Assembly (NCBI GenBank): GCA_964023275.1
Contig: OZ029929.1
Span: 2,062,501 to 2,126,500, forward strand
Length of the DNA stretch: 64,000 nt
Direction: 5' to 3'
From: Norana najaformis
Taxonomy: Eukaryota > Annelida > Clitellata > Crassiclitellata > Hormogastridae
Shown here in pieces: positions 38,801 through 49,330 of the stretch (position 1 is its first letter; every line of letters begins with the position of its first letter). The notes under the pieces are model-generated. The model saw nothing but the letters and a program-made list of their open reading frames with translations, made no database searches and had not been told where the DNA came from. The translations under genes were made by a program, and so were the position numbers.

Positions 38801-41800
38801 TCAGTGGGATTGACCCTGGCTTCTCCAGTGGGATTGACCCTGGCTTCTCCAGTGGGATTGACCTGGCTTCTCCAGTGGGATTGACCTGGCTTCTCCAGTG
38901 GGATTGACCCTGGCTTCTTCAGTGGGATAGACCCTGGCTTCTCCAGTGGGATTGACCCTGGCTTCTCCAGTGGGATTGACCCTGGCTTCTCCAGTGGGAT
39001 AGACCTGGCTTCTCCAGTGGGATTGACCTGGCTTCTCCAGTGGGATTGACCCTGGCTTCTCCAGTGGGATTGACCTGGCTTCTTCAGTGGGATTGACCTG
39101 GCTTCTCCAGTGGGATTGACGTGGCTTCTCCAGTGGGATTGACCTGGCTTCACCAGTGGGATTGACCCTGGCTTCTTCAGTGGGATTGACCCTGGTTTCT
39201 CCAGTGGAATTGACCTGGCTTCTCCAGTGGATTGACCTGGCTTCTCCAGTGGGATTGACCTGGCTTCTCCAGTGGGATTGACCTGGCTTCTCCAGTGGGA
39301 TTGACCTGGCTTCTCCAGTGGGATTGACCTGGCTTCTCCAGTGGGATTGACCTGGCTTCTCCAGTGGGATTGACCTGGCTTCTCCAGTGGGATTGACCTG
39401 GCTTCTCCAGTGGGATTGACCTGGCTTCTCCAGTGGGATTGACCTGGCTCCTCCAGTGGGATTGACCTGGCTTCTCCAGTGGGATTGACCTGGCTTCTCC
39501 AGTGGGATTGACCTGGCTCCTCCAGTGGGATTGACCTGGCTTCTCCAGTGGGATTGACCTGGCTTCTCCAGTGGGATTGACCTGGCTCCTCCAGTGGGAT
39601 TGACCTGGCTTCTCCAGTGGGATTGACCTGGCTTCTCCAGTGGGATTGACCCGGCTTCTCCAGTGGGATTGACCCGGCTTCTCCAGTGGGATTGACCCTG
39701 GCTTCTCCAGTGGGATTGACCCTGGCTTCTCCAGTGTGATTGACCCGGCTTCTCCAGTGGGATTGACCCTGGCTTCTCCAGTGGGATTGACCCGGCTTCT
39801 CCAGTGGGATTGACCTGGCTTCTCCAGTGGGATTGACCCGGCTTCTCCAGTGGGATTGACCCTGGCTTCTCCAGTGGATTGAACCGGCTTCTCCAATGGA
39901 TTATGATTTTGGAATGCGATTTTGACTTACAGCGACCATCGACTGATGCCATGGGCATTATGATAGCGACGCTATAAAAGTCTTTAGATTAGGTAATGTT
40001 TCCATCTGGGATTAATGTTTGGTAGGCTATGTTTGCCACGGTCCAGAGAGTTACGTCGATTATTTCCAAAATCACGGCGTGACTACAGTTGTTCGCCTCA
40101 ACAAGAAGATGTACGACGCCAGGAAGTTCACGGACGTTGGCATCAACCACCACGATCTGTACTTTCTCGATGGTGGAGTCCCAAGCGATGAAATCCTTCA
40201 AAGATTTCTCCAGATCTGTGAAATGTCGCCCGGGGCCATCGCGGTTCATTGCAAAGGTCAGACTTTGGATTGAGGTCAGCCAGGTTATGTTTTAGGAGGA
40301 CACAAAGATTTCAACATGGTTTTTGTATTACAGTTTCGTTTATTGTCTTCAGCTGGACATAGCGTAGTGGCGTAGGTTAACATTTTCAGATAGGTAATTT
40401 GGTTATTGTTTTCAGCTGGAATTAATGTTTGGAACTGGGGTTAATGTTTTATGTTGGGGTTAATGTGTTCAGCTGGAATTTGTTTTCAGCTGGGATTATT
40501 GTTTTCAGCTGAGACTATTATTTTCAGCTGAGACTAAAATTTTCAGCTGGGACTGATGTTTTCAGCTAAGTCTTATGTTTTCAGATGGGACTAATATTTT
40601 AAGCTGGGACTAATATTTGCAGCTGAAACTAATAATGTTTTCAGCTTTGACTAAATGTTTTCATCTGGGCCTCTTGGTTTCAGCTGGGACTGATATTTTC
40701 AGCTGGAACTAATATTTTCAGCTGGCCTTGGTCGAACGGGGACTCTTATCGGTTGCTATCTGATGAAGCATTATCGGTTGACGGCTGGAGAAGCAATCGC
40801 CTGGATACGTATCGCTCGACCTGGTTCCATAATTGGTCCTCAGCAATACTACATGGAACGGTAGGATCAACTGCGTTCCAGAGGGAACTAACCACATGAG
40901 GAACACACCCAGATTTTATGGACCATTGTTAGGTGGCCCAAATGCAGAGGTGGATTTGCCAGAGGAATTGGTGAATTGCTCCTGATATCAGGACTAAATT
41001 CAAGCCCCTCGGGCTGTGAGTTGATTAACCCTTATTTCGTTAGTGAAGTCCAAACTCCAGAGCGATTCTTCAGATTAGATTAGAGTAGATTAACTGATTA
41101 GTTAATTAATTATTGATTGGCTAATTCATTGATAAGCTGGCTAATTGGGCTGTTGAAGTTTCAGTCAAATTAATGAATCAAACGCTGTTTTGATTGAACC
41201 AAAAGCAACAGTTTGAAAAATGTTAGGATCCTAAATAGAATGCAACAATAATTGGATGAAAGCTCCTGGCTTATCCTCAGTCTTTACCCCTTTTCTAAGA
41301 GAGTTACCCAGTGAGGCTTACTTGTGAAAAGATGTGAAATTTAGACTAGAAGTAATTAGATTAGGTTGATTAGTTTGTGCTAATTGGCGTATAAATTTTT
41401 TTGTAATGATTATATTCGCTTACGTGATTTAATTAGTTTACGGCTAATTAAAAAGTTAAAAGAGGAAAGATCCAATGTCCAATAATGAAACATGGGTAGG
41501 TGCTCATTTCTTGCTTTTCGGCCCTTGAGCCGGGAATTGTACGAATCCCCAGACCATGGACAAGGGATTAGGAATTACCATTTATTTCCCGTCATACCCT
41601 GACATCAAATTCTACTGTTTGATGACGGAGACTAGTTTGCAAACAACATGTAAATGTAAATGGTTTTCTTTAGCGACCGTATGGCTTAACCGCTGTGCAT
41701 TTTTCTATGAATTTATCGGGTGACATCCTTCACCACCGCTGTCCGTTTGAATGGGCGCCACGCCATTTAAAGTCTCTCTATATGAACCGTGCTAGCCCGA

Positions 41801-43648
41801 GATTCTAACCCTGTCCAGGGTTTTAACCCTGGAATCTTCTTAGCGGGCATGAATCTCTAGCTTTTCTATTACAGACGCAGTGGCTTAAGATTTGTGAAGA
41901 TTACTTGGTAATTGGTCTATGGAATTTTTCAGGTTAGACTAGACTTACTAATTAGTTTGTTGTTAATTGACTGTTAATTGGAAAAAACGTAGGAAGCAGA
42001 AGTGGCTGTGGAACGAGGGGGAGGCGTTGCGGATGACTCAGCAGGTGGACACCAATGAAGTCAATGTTGTTGACAACCAGGACCTCGGAGTCGTCGTGAC
42101 TTGTGTCGGCGACTTGAATCTAGTCGACAACAACTTGACACGCGACGTATGGACTCGTGTCAACAAGGATCACAAGTCGTCTCACAAGTCACTGATGGTG
42201 CGTTAGACTTTGACTTCCCTGGACTTTGTGTTCGACATTTTTCAGCTCTTTTTCTGGACCCAGGCTTTGACTTCATGTGAAGTCTGAGTCTAGATTCATG
42301 TTCAGTCAAGGTGTTACAAAGCAGATATATTTTTGCAATCTCCTCGCCTTTTGAAGTGCTTATAAGGTATTGAGGCGCTACATAAATTTGCAGTCATATT
42401 CCATTTATGAGAGGTTTGTTTACTTGCTGAAAGTTTTGTTGAAAGATTTGAAGTGAATACTTACTCTGTGATGATTTGAATTTAGACGGAAGATGGTGGA
42501 GTCGTTTTGTCACAGGGCGATTGTCTCAATATCATTAAACTTCGACGAAGAGTGAAGATGGCTTCAGAAAGTGCCAGGTGACTTAGCCGTAGCGACAGGT
42601 TTTACTCAAGTTCTTCAGATTTGTTAACTGTCTGTCTTCAAGTACGGCATGCTGGTCGATCAATAAAGCATGTGGTCTGTGATCACATGTGTTGCGGGTT
42701 CAACTCCATGTAACGACCCTGGGCAAGTTGTTTGCGCACATCGTGCCTCTGTCACGAAGCAGAAGAATTTGGTACCGGCATAAATTGGGAAGTTAACGGC
42801 AAGTCCTGCGATGCACTGGCCCGTGTCCAGGACCTTGGGCTTTGTCCTAAAGAAAAGGAAATGAGCACCTCCCCTACGTCTCACTTTTGGGATATGGGAT
42901 ACTTTACTATCTTCAAGGCAGAAACCTATTTAGGAAGAAAATACTGGACTGTGATAGTTGTGCGTCTGTGATACCTCAGAGTATCTTATGAGGTATCAGG
43001 GTAAGAGGTAAAGGTGTCAAAGGTCTCGGTAGATGATTTACTGGTGTTGAACTGAAGCTGCTAATTAATGTTTATTGCAACCTTGTTTTGAAACGCGTTA
43101 TTTTATATTTGCTGATTGTGTCACGTTTTCCAGTATTGAATGCGGTCAGTCGGCCGCCAGTCCAGTTCACCAGCCTCTGAGGTCATCTGGGGTCAACACA
43201 AGGTCACGTTCTGCCCATCCAAAGACTGGTTCCATTGCAGCGCCATCCAAGCCAAGCATCTGTCGATCGGGAAGCGCAAGACCAACGAAAACCAGTTCAA
43301 ACCAGAACTTGGCGACTGTTGAGAAAGCGAGGTAGTTGAACAGACAGTTGCTTATGTGTTTATGTTTGTATATATGTGTATGCATGTATGTGTGTATGCA
43401 TGTATGCGTGTGTGTGTGTGTGTTAGTGCCCTTTTGAATTAACCCTCGAGTCAGATGCCTCTCCTATGTGCCATGGAGGAAGTTGGGCACCTTTTTAGAG
43501 TGCACAGTTGCCTTGTCGCCTGGTAGTGGCGGTATATAAATGCTGAGAAATTAAGAAATGTTACTGTAACGTACTGATGGGGCATGCGTTTCTGTGTTTC
43601 AGTGTTACAACACCCATCCGGGTGACGCGGTCCTCATTCCGGTTTTGA
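29751..43648 (+). CDS. CDC14: CDC14 dual-specificity protein phosphatase, complete, 14 coding exons
   Basis: The exons are 29751-29808, 30231-30327, 30914-30989, 31779-31883, 32325-32404, 32889-32955, 34268-34330, 35437-35524, 40026-40256, 40722-40860, 41993-42197, 42486-42577, 43134-43331 and 43603-43648. They sum to 1545 bases, 514 residues plus stop, with no phase break. The core is colinear with animal CDC14: [28 protein letters not shown], the DASFG turn, [39 protein letters not shown], the LDGG loop (general-acid position), the [11 protein letters not shown] signature with its catalytic Cys, and [17 protein letters not shown]. Known CDC14s dephosphorylate Ser-Pro CDK sites and act at mitotic exit, centrosomes, cilia and the nucleolus. 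The C-terminal tail (exons 11-14) is Ser/Arg/Lys-rich and poorly conserved, as in the family. The first Met gives [14 protein letters not shown] directly before the conserved start. Two introns have GC donors. Confidence 0.96.
30231..30327 (+). CDS. CDC14: CDC14 exon 2, followed by a GC donor
   Basis: It encodes (D)[20 protein letters not shown] then [11 protein letters not shown] and part of Arg. The only donor that keeps the frame and the family length is AAG|gccagt, a GC donor. The nearest GT (gtgaac, four bases on) would put a stop early in exon 3. Confidence 0.93.
30914..30989 (+). CDS. CDC14: CDC14 exon 3 ([14 protein letters not shown])
   Basis: The acceptor is tttgtag and the donor gtgtgg. 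It encodes [16 protein letters not shown] and QTLINNKLK, colinear with the family's ADFGPLN segment. Confidence 0.95.
31010..31510 (+). other. CDC14 intron segment with imperfect repeated SINE-like phrases
   Basis: The phrases gtagctcagtgtcctgc, agctgacctggttagctaca and aggcgcctcacttggcctga recur two to three times. They look like degraded tRNA-related heads (tagctcagt). Low confidence in a family assignment. Confidence 0.45.
31545..31685 (+). repeat. Dispersed repeat, family C
   Basis: It contains gggcagcggtggtgaaggat and ends near cggtcgctataaaaccgtg. Copies: 58600-58735 (+), 58940-59075 (+), 33545-33700 (-), 41665-41800 (-), 44710-44850 (-), with a partial at 29108-29190 (-). Confidence 0.75.
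31779..31883 (+). CDS. CDC14: CDC14 exon 4, followed by a GC donor
   Basis: It encodes 35 codons, including [23 protein letters not shown]. The junction to exon 5 (SYM|IIQLK) keeps the family's exact spacing only if the donor is ATG|gcgagt. This is the gene's second GC donor. Confidence 0.94.
32325..32404 (+). CDS. CDC14: CDC14 exon 5
   Basis: It encodes [18 protein letters not shown] and SSTPFISF plus two bases of Arg. The donor gtaact is the first of three near-identical donors in a tandem triplication. Confidence 0.95.
32391..32493 (+). repeat. Tandem triplication spanning the exon 5 donor site of CDC14
   Basis: A 30-32-base unit (ttcaggtaac followed by ctaccttt-type sequence) occurs three times. 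The first copy begins inside exon 5 and contains the true donor at 32404/32405. The others reproduce cag|gtaacc at 32436/32437 and 32467/32468. Confidence 0.9.
32889..32955 (+). CDS. CDC14: CDC14 exon 6 ([16 protein letters not shown])
   Basis: The acceptor is ctgaag and the donor gtgagg. The conserved DASFG begins one base into the exon. Confidence 0.95.
33100..33330 (-). mobile_element. SINE family A copy, inverted
   Basis: It reads gtagtcacaagtgagacgtagg-like start to cttgcccagggtagttacac, the same order as 17035-17300. It lies in a CDC14 intron. Confidence 0.72.
34268..34330 (+). CDS. CDC14: CDC14 exon 7 ([16 protein letters not shown])
   Basis: The acceptor is tttgcag and the donor gtagac. 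The 63-base exon matches the FFDFETF...YEHYE region of vertebrate CDC14. Confidence 0.95.
34520..35095 (+). repeat. TTGTATTGTATTGCATT microsatellite blocks
   Basis: Two (TTGTA)n-type stretches (34535-34625 and 35030-35095) in a CDC14 intron flank a segment (34630-35025) with no recognised feature. Confidence 0.85.
35437..35524 (+). CDS. CDC14: CDC14 exon 8 (VENGDFNWI...GPHPKSK)
   Basis: It encodes [20 protein letters not shown] then PHPKSKMEK plus one base. The acceptor is gtttag and the donor gtgaga. Confidence 0.97.
35640..35800 (-). mobile_element. tRNA-derived SINE, family E, inverted
   Basis: Reading minus, it has an A box TAGCCAATTAGACAGAGTG and a B box GGGTTCAAGCC, followed by the family body ending in a gcgctagatcaacgaag tail. 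Confidence 0.75.
36165..39900. repeat. 23-bp minisatellite, about 160 copies, in CDC14 intron 8
   Basis: The unit is TGGCTTCTCCAGTGGGATTG plus ACC, with 22-24-base variants (extra C in gaccc, missing G before att, cttctt and ctcctc variants). Variant patterns repeat at larger scale. For example, the ctcctcc variant occurs in triplets 69 bases apart near 37760-37900, 38213-38351 and 39447-39585. Long minus-strand frames are repeat artefacts. Confidence 0.97.
40026..40256 (+). CDS. CDC14: CDC14 exon 9, phosphatase core up to the catalytic Cys
   Basis: It encodes the [11 protein letters not shown] block, the LDGG general-acid loop and AIAVHCK. The catalytic Cys is 3 codons from the exon end, so the HCX5R signature is split between exons 9 and 10. 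The donor is gtcaga. Confidence 0.97.
40345..40721 (+). repeat. Array of ~17 acceptor-like units (TTTTCAGCTGGGACTAAT) ending at the true acceptor of CDC14 exon 10
   Basis: A 19-21-base degenerate unit repeats through most of the intron. Most copies contain ttttcagctg. The last copy is the genuine ttttcag|ctgg junction, so exon 10 begins inside the repeat. Confidence 0.92.
40722..40860 (+). CDS. CDC14: CDC14 exon 10, second half of the HCX5R signature
   Basis: It opens (A)[18 protein letters not shown], then [19 protein letters not shown]. The acceptor ttttcag|ctgg is the last member of a tandem array of similar units. The donor is gtagga. Confidence 0.97.
41993..42197 (+). CDS. CDC14: CDC14 exon 11, start of C-terminal tail
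   Basis: It encodes (R)[15 protein letters not shown] followed by an acidic/Asn-rich stretch and [11 protein letters not shown]. The first residues parallel the KQASLW region of vertebrate CDC14; the rest is not recognisable. The acceptor is acgtag and the donor gtgcgt. Confidence 0.88.
42486..42577 (+). CDS. CDC14: CDC14 exon 12 ([15 protein letters not shown])
   Basis: It contains [15 protein letters not shown], which resembles the conserved TQGDKLRALK motif in CDC14 tails. The donor is gtgact. Confidence 0.9.
42640..42905 (+). mobile_element. SINE family A copy with internal deletion
   Basis: It contains GGGTTCAACTCC, then gtaacgaccctgggcaagtt, and ends gggatactttac. The body segment after gggctttgtcc is shortened. 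Confidence 0.72.
43134..43331 (+). CDS. CDC14: CDC14 exon 13, Ser/Arg/Pro-rich tail
   Basis: It is an open 198-base exon rich in Ser, Pro, Lys and Arg (for example [17 protein letters not shown]). This low-complexity basic composition is expected for the disordered tail. The acceptor is ttccag and the donor gtagtt. Confidence 0.82.
43603..43648 (+). CDS. CDC14: CDC14 exon 14, terminal coding exon
   Basis: After a gtttcag acceptor, the inherited phase reads [15 protein letters not shown] and then TGA at 43646-43648. The phase agrees, but a short non-conserved end is only moderate evidence. Alternative 3' exons are possible. Confidence 0.7.
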
Positions 43649-44059
43649 CAATGGTGGACATCGGGGTCGGCGCGATGCACACGGTCCCGAACCAGGAAGC
43701 TCTTACGACACAGTCCGTACTAGCGCAACAACGAAATCGTCGTTTTGCCAACTATGCACAGTTTCCCATTTTAGGTTTTCTAGAGAAAGCTTCTTTCCTT
43801 CAACAGCAATCGTGCACAAGAGGACTCTCTGCAACGGCCAGAGAGGATTTGTTATGTCTGTGGTATCGCATTGTATCGCATTGTATTAGATTTATGTAGC
43901 CCAGGATTTATACGCAAGACAGGCGCCTTTGGCAGCCGTGCTGTAGCTTCGCCTAGGATTTTTTGCGATGTATGTTCAGTTTTGCGAAGCAATTTAGCTC
44001 ACGACGACGTCTTTTTGCAGAACTGCTGTGGGTGTCCATCTGTATCTTTGTTTGCACCT

Positions 44060-44215
44060 TTTAAGGGCCTCTAGTGCCATGGAAGAAGTTTGGCACCTTT
44101 TAGGGGCTTTTCCTGGGTGCCATGGAAATTTGGCACCTTTAATGGCCTCATAAGTGCCACGGAAGAAGGTGTCACCTTTTAAGGAGATGGCAAAGGTGCC
44201 AGGCTTTTTCCGTGG
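44060..44215 (+). repeat. ~35-bp repeat with inverted GTGCCA...TGGCAC motifs
   Basis: Four to five copies of gtgccatggaagaagtttgg followed by cacctttta. A single related copy is at 43465-43500. Each unit can form a short stem (GTGCCA/TGGCAC). Confidence 0.75.
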
Positions 44216-46299
44216 GTCCTCTGACAAACATAAAAGGTGCTATATAATTGTTCACCTATTAACTGGGGATGGAAACCAGTTGGTTGGGCTGAGCGTGTGT
44301 GTGTGTGTGTGCTGCTGGTGACATTTCTTGTTGTCTGAATGCCACTCGCTAAATGATGGAATTTCTGTTCTTAATGACGTTTAACATCATTTAGGTTAGC
44401 GTAGGTACTTAAAAGGCGCCATATCTTCATGCTTACACCGTAATGAATTGTGCCATATTAAGTATGGAGATACTTGCTTCATAATGAACTGCCCCATATT
44501 AAGTATTTTGATACTTATAATGAACCGCACTGCCAGAATATTTTGTTACAGACATCCCGAGGACCTGAGCAGATTTTTCTGTCGCGTTGTTTCTGAACCT
44601 TTTTTTAAAACAATGAAATTTGCTGTGCTAGTCTCGCGGTTGGTGTGTGAGGCGGTAGCTGAATCCGCTTATCATGTATTGCAGCGCGGTTCTGTTGGCC
44701 TACATGTTTTGCTATAGCGACTGTAGGGCCTCGAGACTCGTCTCATTTATCAATGAATTAATCAGGTGAGGTCCTTCACCATCGCTGTCCGTTTGAATGA
44801 GAGCCACACCATTTAAGGTCCCCGTGGAGATACAGACCATGCTATAGCCCAAGATTCAGATATCTGAAAAGATGGGTTCTGGAGGTGGGTCGATGAACGC
44901 CTTTGGCAGCCATATATGAAAGACTAAGCAGTCGAAGCTACTTTAAATTGTTTGGGTTTGTGGGTGCTTGGATTGGCTTCACTGAGTGTACGAGCCTCAG
45001 TCATGGGCCTGCTCACTGTTGCTTGAGCTCATGACACCCTTGTTGGGCTCATGGCACCGTTGTTGGGGTCATAGCTCCCTTGTTTGGCATCATGGCACCC
45101 TTGTTGGGGCTCATGGTGCCATTTTGGGGTTCTTGACCCACTTCTGGAGTTCATGGAACATTATTTGAGCTCATATAACATTTTTTGACCCATGTCATCC
45201 TTGTTGGGGCTCAGAACGCCTTATGAAACCCATAGAACACCTTTTTGGGCTCATTGCATTCTTTGGGGCCCATGTTGCTCTTTCTGGGACCCCATGGGAT
45301 CATTTTGGGGATCCATGGCACCTTTTGTAAATACCCCGTTAACTAAGTTAAAAAATTCTATCAAAATTATATTTTACAATTCTGCTGCACTGGCATCCCG
45401 CAGAGAACAGCGCTTTTCAGAGATGCTTGAAAGGCACTATATAAATGCTTGTTACATTACATTAGCAGGGCTGTAAAATGACCGTACACTGGCTGTGGGA
45501 AGATCAGACGCCAGGGAGAGGACTGGCCGCCCGCCATCATATGCCGAGGCTAAGAAAATGAAGTCGCTAACGCTTCATATCTGTGCTTGCCTCTGAGGCT
45601 TGGCCTGAATGGCCTGCTCGTGTTTTTCTTCATGGAGAAAGTGTTATCGGGTGATAAGTACTTTTCCTGTGGATTTTTACCTCAAAGGTTGTTACAACCG
45701 AAACGTTAAAGAGTCTGTGTGAAACCAATGGGGACATCTGTGAGACAGTGTGGTATAAGACTTGCTAATCTCTGAGTGCAGTTTGGTGTGAAGTGACACT
45801 ATATCATGACGCCGTTTAAACATGAATTAATGTGACATTCGATTTTTATGTGAAGGTATAGCGTGTCAATTTTATAGACTGACAATTGTATAAACTCTTT
45901 GTTTCTAGTGCCAAACTTAAGAAATCACGTGGAGACCGAAACTGATTGTTGTGTTTGCTAGATTTTTATGAACCTTTTAAATAGTCACCTGATTAACTGT
46001 AATTAATTAATTAACTATGGTTGATAAGTGTTATCAGCCAAACGTTGACACTGTTTGGATTTTGTCCTAGAGGTTTGATTGTGATTAATTTATAATCAGA
46101 TTTTGTAGCCGTTCTGCAGCCGTTAAACATTTTATGGTGGCGTTTTTACTGGACTTTTGTGTGCCATTTGTAGGCTAGAACTGGTGTTAAACTCCAGGGA
46201 TGTTTTTTAAAAGTAGTTGCATCCGGGTTTAAAGAATGGAGGAAGTTGATTTGGGATTGTTTTTGTTTGAATACTGGTTTTGCTGAACCCTTTGCAATC

Positions 46300-46390
46300 T
46301 CTGCACAGGTTTTTCACTCAAAACTGAAAACACTCCTCTTCCGCAAATCCTATCCTGGTTCTTCCTCTTCCCCTAATCTAATCTCTCGAG
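46300..46390 (+). pseudogene. LINE ORF2 terminal scrap
   Basis: It encodes VFHSKLKTLLFRKSYPGSSS, like the carboxyl end of non-LTR reverse transcriptases. Only this short piece is recognisable, followed by a ctctctgtctgtc run. Confidence 0.5.
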
Positions 46391-47087
46391 TGCTCTCTCT
46401 CTGTCTGTCTGTCTCTCTGCTCCAATCCTAAACACTATCCACCCTATCTGCCTATTTCTAAGCACTGACTCTTGGAATCGAATCTGACCCTACCTGCCTA
46501 TTGATTTTCTTTTGACTGAGCACCTGTGAATAAGCTGGTTCCTGCGACCTAGCTTTCTTTGGGTGCTGTAGAAATCTTGAGTTTATGATTAGGATTTGAT
46601 TCTTTTGTTGTTTTTGGTTATTGTTTCGCTCCCCAGTTGTTAAGACCTGTTTTGCCCTCATTTTGGTTTAGCAAAGATTGGTGCGTTGCTCTGTTTGTTG
46701 GCCATATTGGCTTGTGCTGCCAACTGAGAAAACACATGTTTAGAACTGAGGATAGTTTTTAATGGAAAATGATTTCCGTTGACGTCATGAATTGGCCAAG
46801 AGAAACACTAGGGTGAAGTGTTTGAGCAGTTGTGAAAACGTTGGGTGTTCAGTGCTTAGGCTGGAAGCAGTCTGTCCTAAATTTGCACGAGGAATTTCTT
46901 TAGGGCGATTTAAATAATGCACTGGGCAACCCAGGAAGAAATTTACAGAGTCATTCAGTAGTCGTTGCCAAGTGGTACTGATATCATGTTAGAACTAGTT
47001 TAGATTATTATAAGGCTGTTTTAGAAATTGAATGAAATGTGAGATCGTATGTGCTTCGAAATTTGTATTTTACTGAAGCCTTTTGGG

Positions 47088-47435
47088 ATCGTCCATAAAT
47101 TACGTCCTCTTGTGGACCTCTTCCCCCTTGTCCGCAGTTGTCATTACCCACCCCCATCCCCTTTGTGGACGTCCGCACTCCAACGTAGTAATAGGCCTAG
47201 ATTCTGCTACTCTGTTGACCTTGCGGGGCTAACTGTTCTCCGGGAGGGGTTACTTTCATAAAGTAGCAAAGGGACTCAAATTAGATCCAATGAAGTACAG
47301 ACTGAAGTTGGTGTTTAGGGCTCAGGTTTTGCCGAAATAACTATATACCACATTTATATGCGGACGTCCGCATTGGGCTCTTACCACTTTCCACATTTGG
47401 GCGGACCTTCTGAATGGACGGCCTTTTATGGTTAC
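47088..47435. mobile_element. MITE-like element related to 59938-60359
   Basis: Its left part (gggatcgtccataaattacg) and right part (ggaatggacggcc in reverse) are inverted relatives. The interior shares aggcctaga, tggacgtccgca and attagatcca with 59938-60359, and with 21935-22140 and 24000-24160. Confidence 0.6.
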
Positions 47436-47939
47436 TAATCTAACTGAAAAGCAATCCTTTGGCAAATCTTGACTTCTGAAATCGACTTCTTTAAAGGGTG
47501 AATTTATAAATTTTGTCGAGATGTTAAACTGAATTTTTATCGAGTGCCTTATTTAGCAGTTTTGTTGCTTTTATCGCTGTTTATTCTGGAGTTTTTAACG
47601 CTGTTTATTCCAGTGTTTTTATCACGTTTTATTCCAGTACGCTTTACATTTTGATCTTGTGTTGGCAATTCTTTGTACAAAGATATCACTGGACATCTTA
47701 GACGTCTGATCGGGATTTCAACCCTGGATGCGGGGAAAAGTGTGGAAAACTTTCAGCCCATCCTACAAGAAGTTAATAATCTTAAAACACAAATCTGTGA
47801 AAAAGATCAGCTGTATTATTATAAATAGGATGTTAACTGACGAACGAAGTATCGCTAGAACAGATCCAACTACAAACACATCTGAGAAATTAATTAGCCA
47901 GACAGATCAAAAATTTCACGTTTCAATCAGTTATTGCTG

Positions 47940-48045
47940 TTAAAACATTCACAATATATCCTTCCTTTTTTATGTTAAAACATTCACAATATATCCTTCC
48001 TTTTTTATGTTAAAACATTCACAATATATCCTTTTTTATGTTAAA
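47940..48045 (+). repeat. 35-bp tandem triplicate
   Basis: gttaaaacattcacaatata plus tccttccttttttat is repeated, with the third copy shortened by four bases. Confidence 0.95.
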
Positions 48046-48889
48046 GCCTAAACTCGCTGGATAACATACTTGGATTTACAAACATACGCACTCAGACACA
48101 GAAAATTAACGTAACATTTTCGATGTAACGTGTTAAATAAAGCTAACGTGGCATTTTCAGCGTGACAGAACGACAGCGGATTATTTTAATTGTCAAAAAA
48201 TTGTGCAAAAGAAAACCTTATGAAAAGGAATGTACTGTGAAGAATGTTGGCAAGAAAACCCTACGACAGGAATGTGACAAATGCTTGCTATAATTATCAC
48301 AATTGATTTACGATCATATCACATGTTACATTTCAAGTTACACTTGTTACAGGATGAAATTATGTTAACAGTCACAGCTCAGAATCATAGTGCAACAGTT
48401 CGTAATAACTTCACATAATACAACAACGTTACAATTCGCAATGAAATGTTACAGTTCACGGTTGCATGCAACTGCATGTGACGTCCCGTAATGACAATCC
48501 CGGATATGTGACGGTTACAGTGATGCTCGTTTGCCATTACGCTACAGTTTACGATCACATGCCAACCACAGAAGTAACAGTTGACAGCAATTGTCTGAAC
48601 AATTCTTAACTAGACCAGCAACAGCAATCGTAAAGTCTAGTTTACCAGACTTCTACTACTTAAATAACTGAGTCGGTGTAATTAGTGAAATTAACTTTTG
48701 CAGTTAAATCTAGTTCAGCTTTGTTTTATGCTGCATTGGCGCTATAGAAGTTATGCGATGCAATACACGATCACTTCTATTGAAGAAATGGATAAAGATT
48801 CACCAACCCCAAATTAAGATCAACCCCATCTGTGAACAGTGTTCTAGAACCCCATCTTGAAACCACTTGAGTGCCTATGATCCCTCGAC

Positions 48890-49330
48890 TTCCAGAAACC
48901 ACACCCCCAGTAGAAACCCTTTCCAGGAACCACACTTCAAGAAAAACTCCAATTGAAATACCCTCATTCCCATAAAAATCTCCACTTCCTGGAACCCTAA
49001 AAATACCCACTTTAAGAAAACCCACATCCCCAAAAAGGTCACTTCCAGGAACCCCCATTCACAGGAAAATCGCCCTTCAACAGCCCACTTCCATACCCCA
49101 TTCCCAGCAAAATCCCCACTCCAAGGAAACCCTTCTCAAAAAGCCCACTTCCATACCCAGCAAAATCCCCACTCCAAGGAAACCCTTCTCAAAAAGCCCA
49201 CTTCCATACCCAGCAAAATCCCCACTCCAAGGAAACCCTTCTCAAAACGCCCACTTCCATAGCCCCATTCCCAGCAAAATCCCCATCTGAAGGAACTCAA
49301 TCTGGAGCCCAATCCCCAAATAAAGCCCAC
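48890..49330. repeat. 52-bp minisatellite and degenerate relatives
   Basis: The unit aaaagcccacttccataccc plus agcaaaatccccactccaag recurs nearly perfectly about four times (49080-49270). Degenerate versions extend leftward. Confidence 0.88.

Noticed and set aside
36165..39900. CRISPR-like array of 23-base repeats
   Set aside because: Units are directly adjacent with no unique spacers. This is a eukaryotic minisatellite.
38731..39958. Minus-strand frames of 140-385 codons with TGEA/EKPG-like phrases that recall zinc-finger linkers
   Set aside because: They are three frames of one 23-bp repeat. There are no Cys2His2 pairs, and unit length changes shift the frame.
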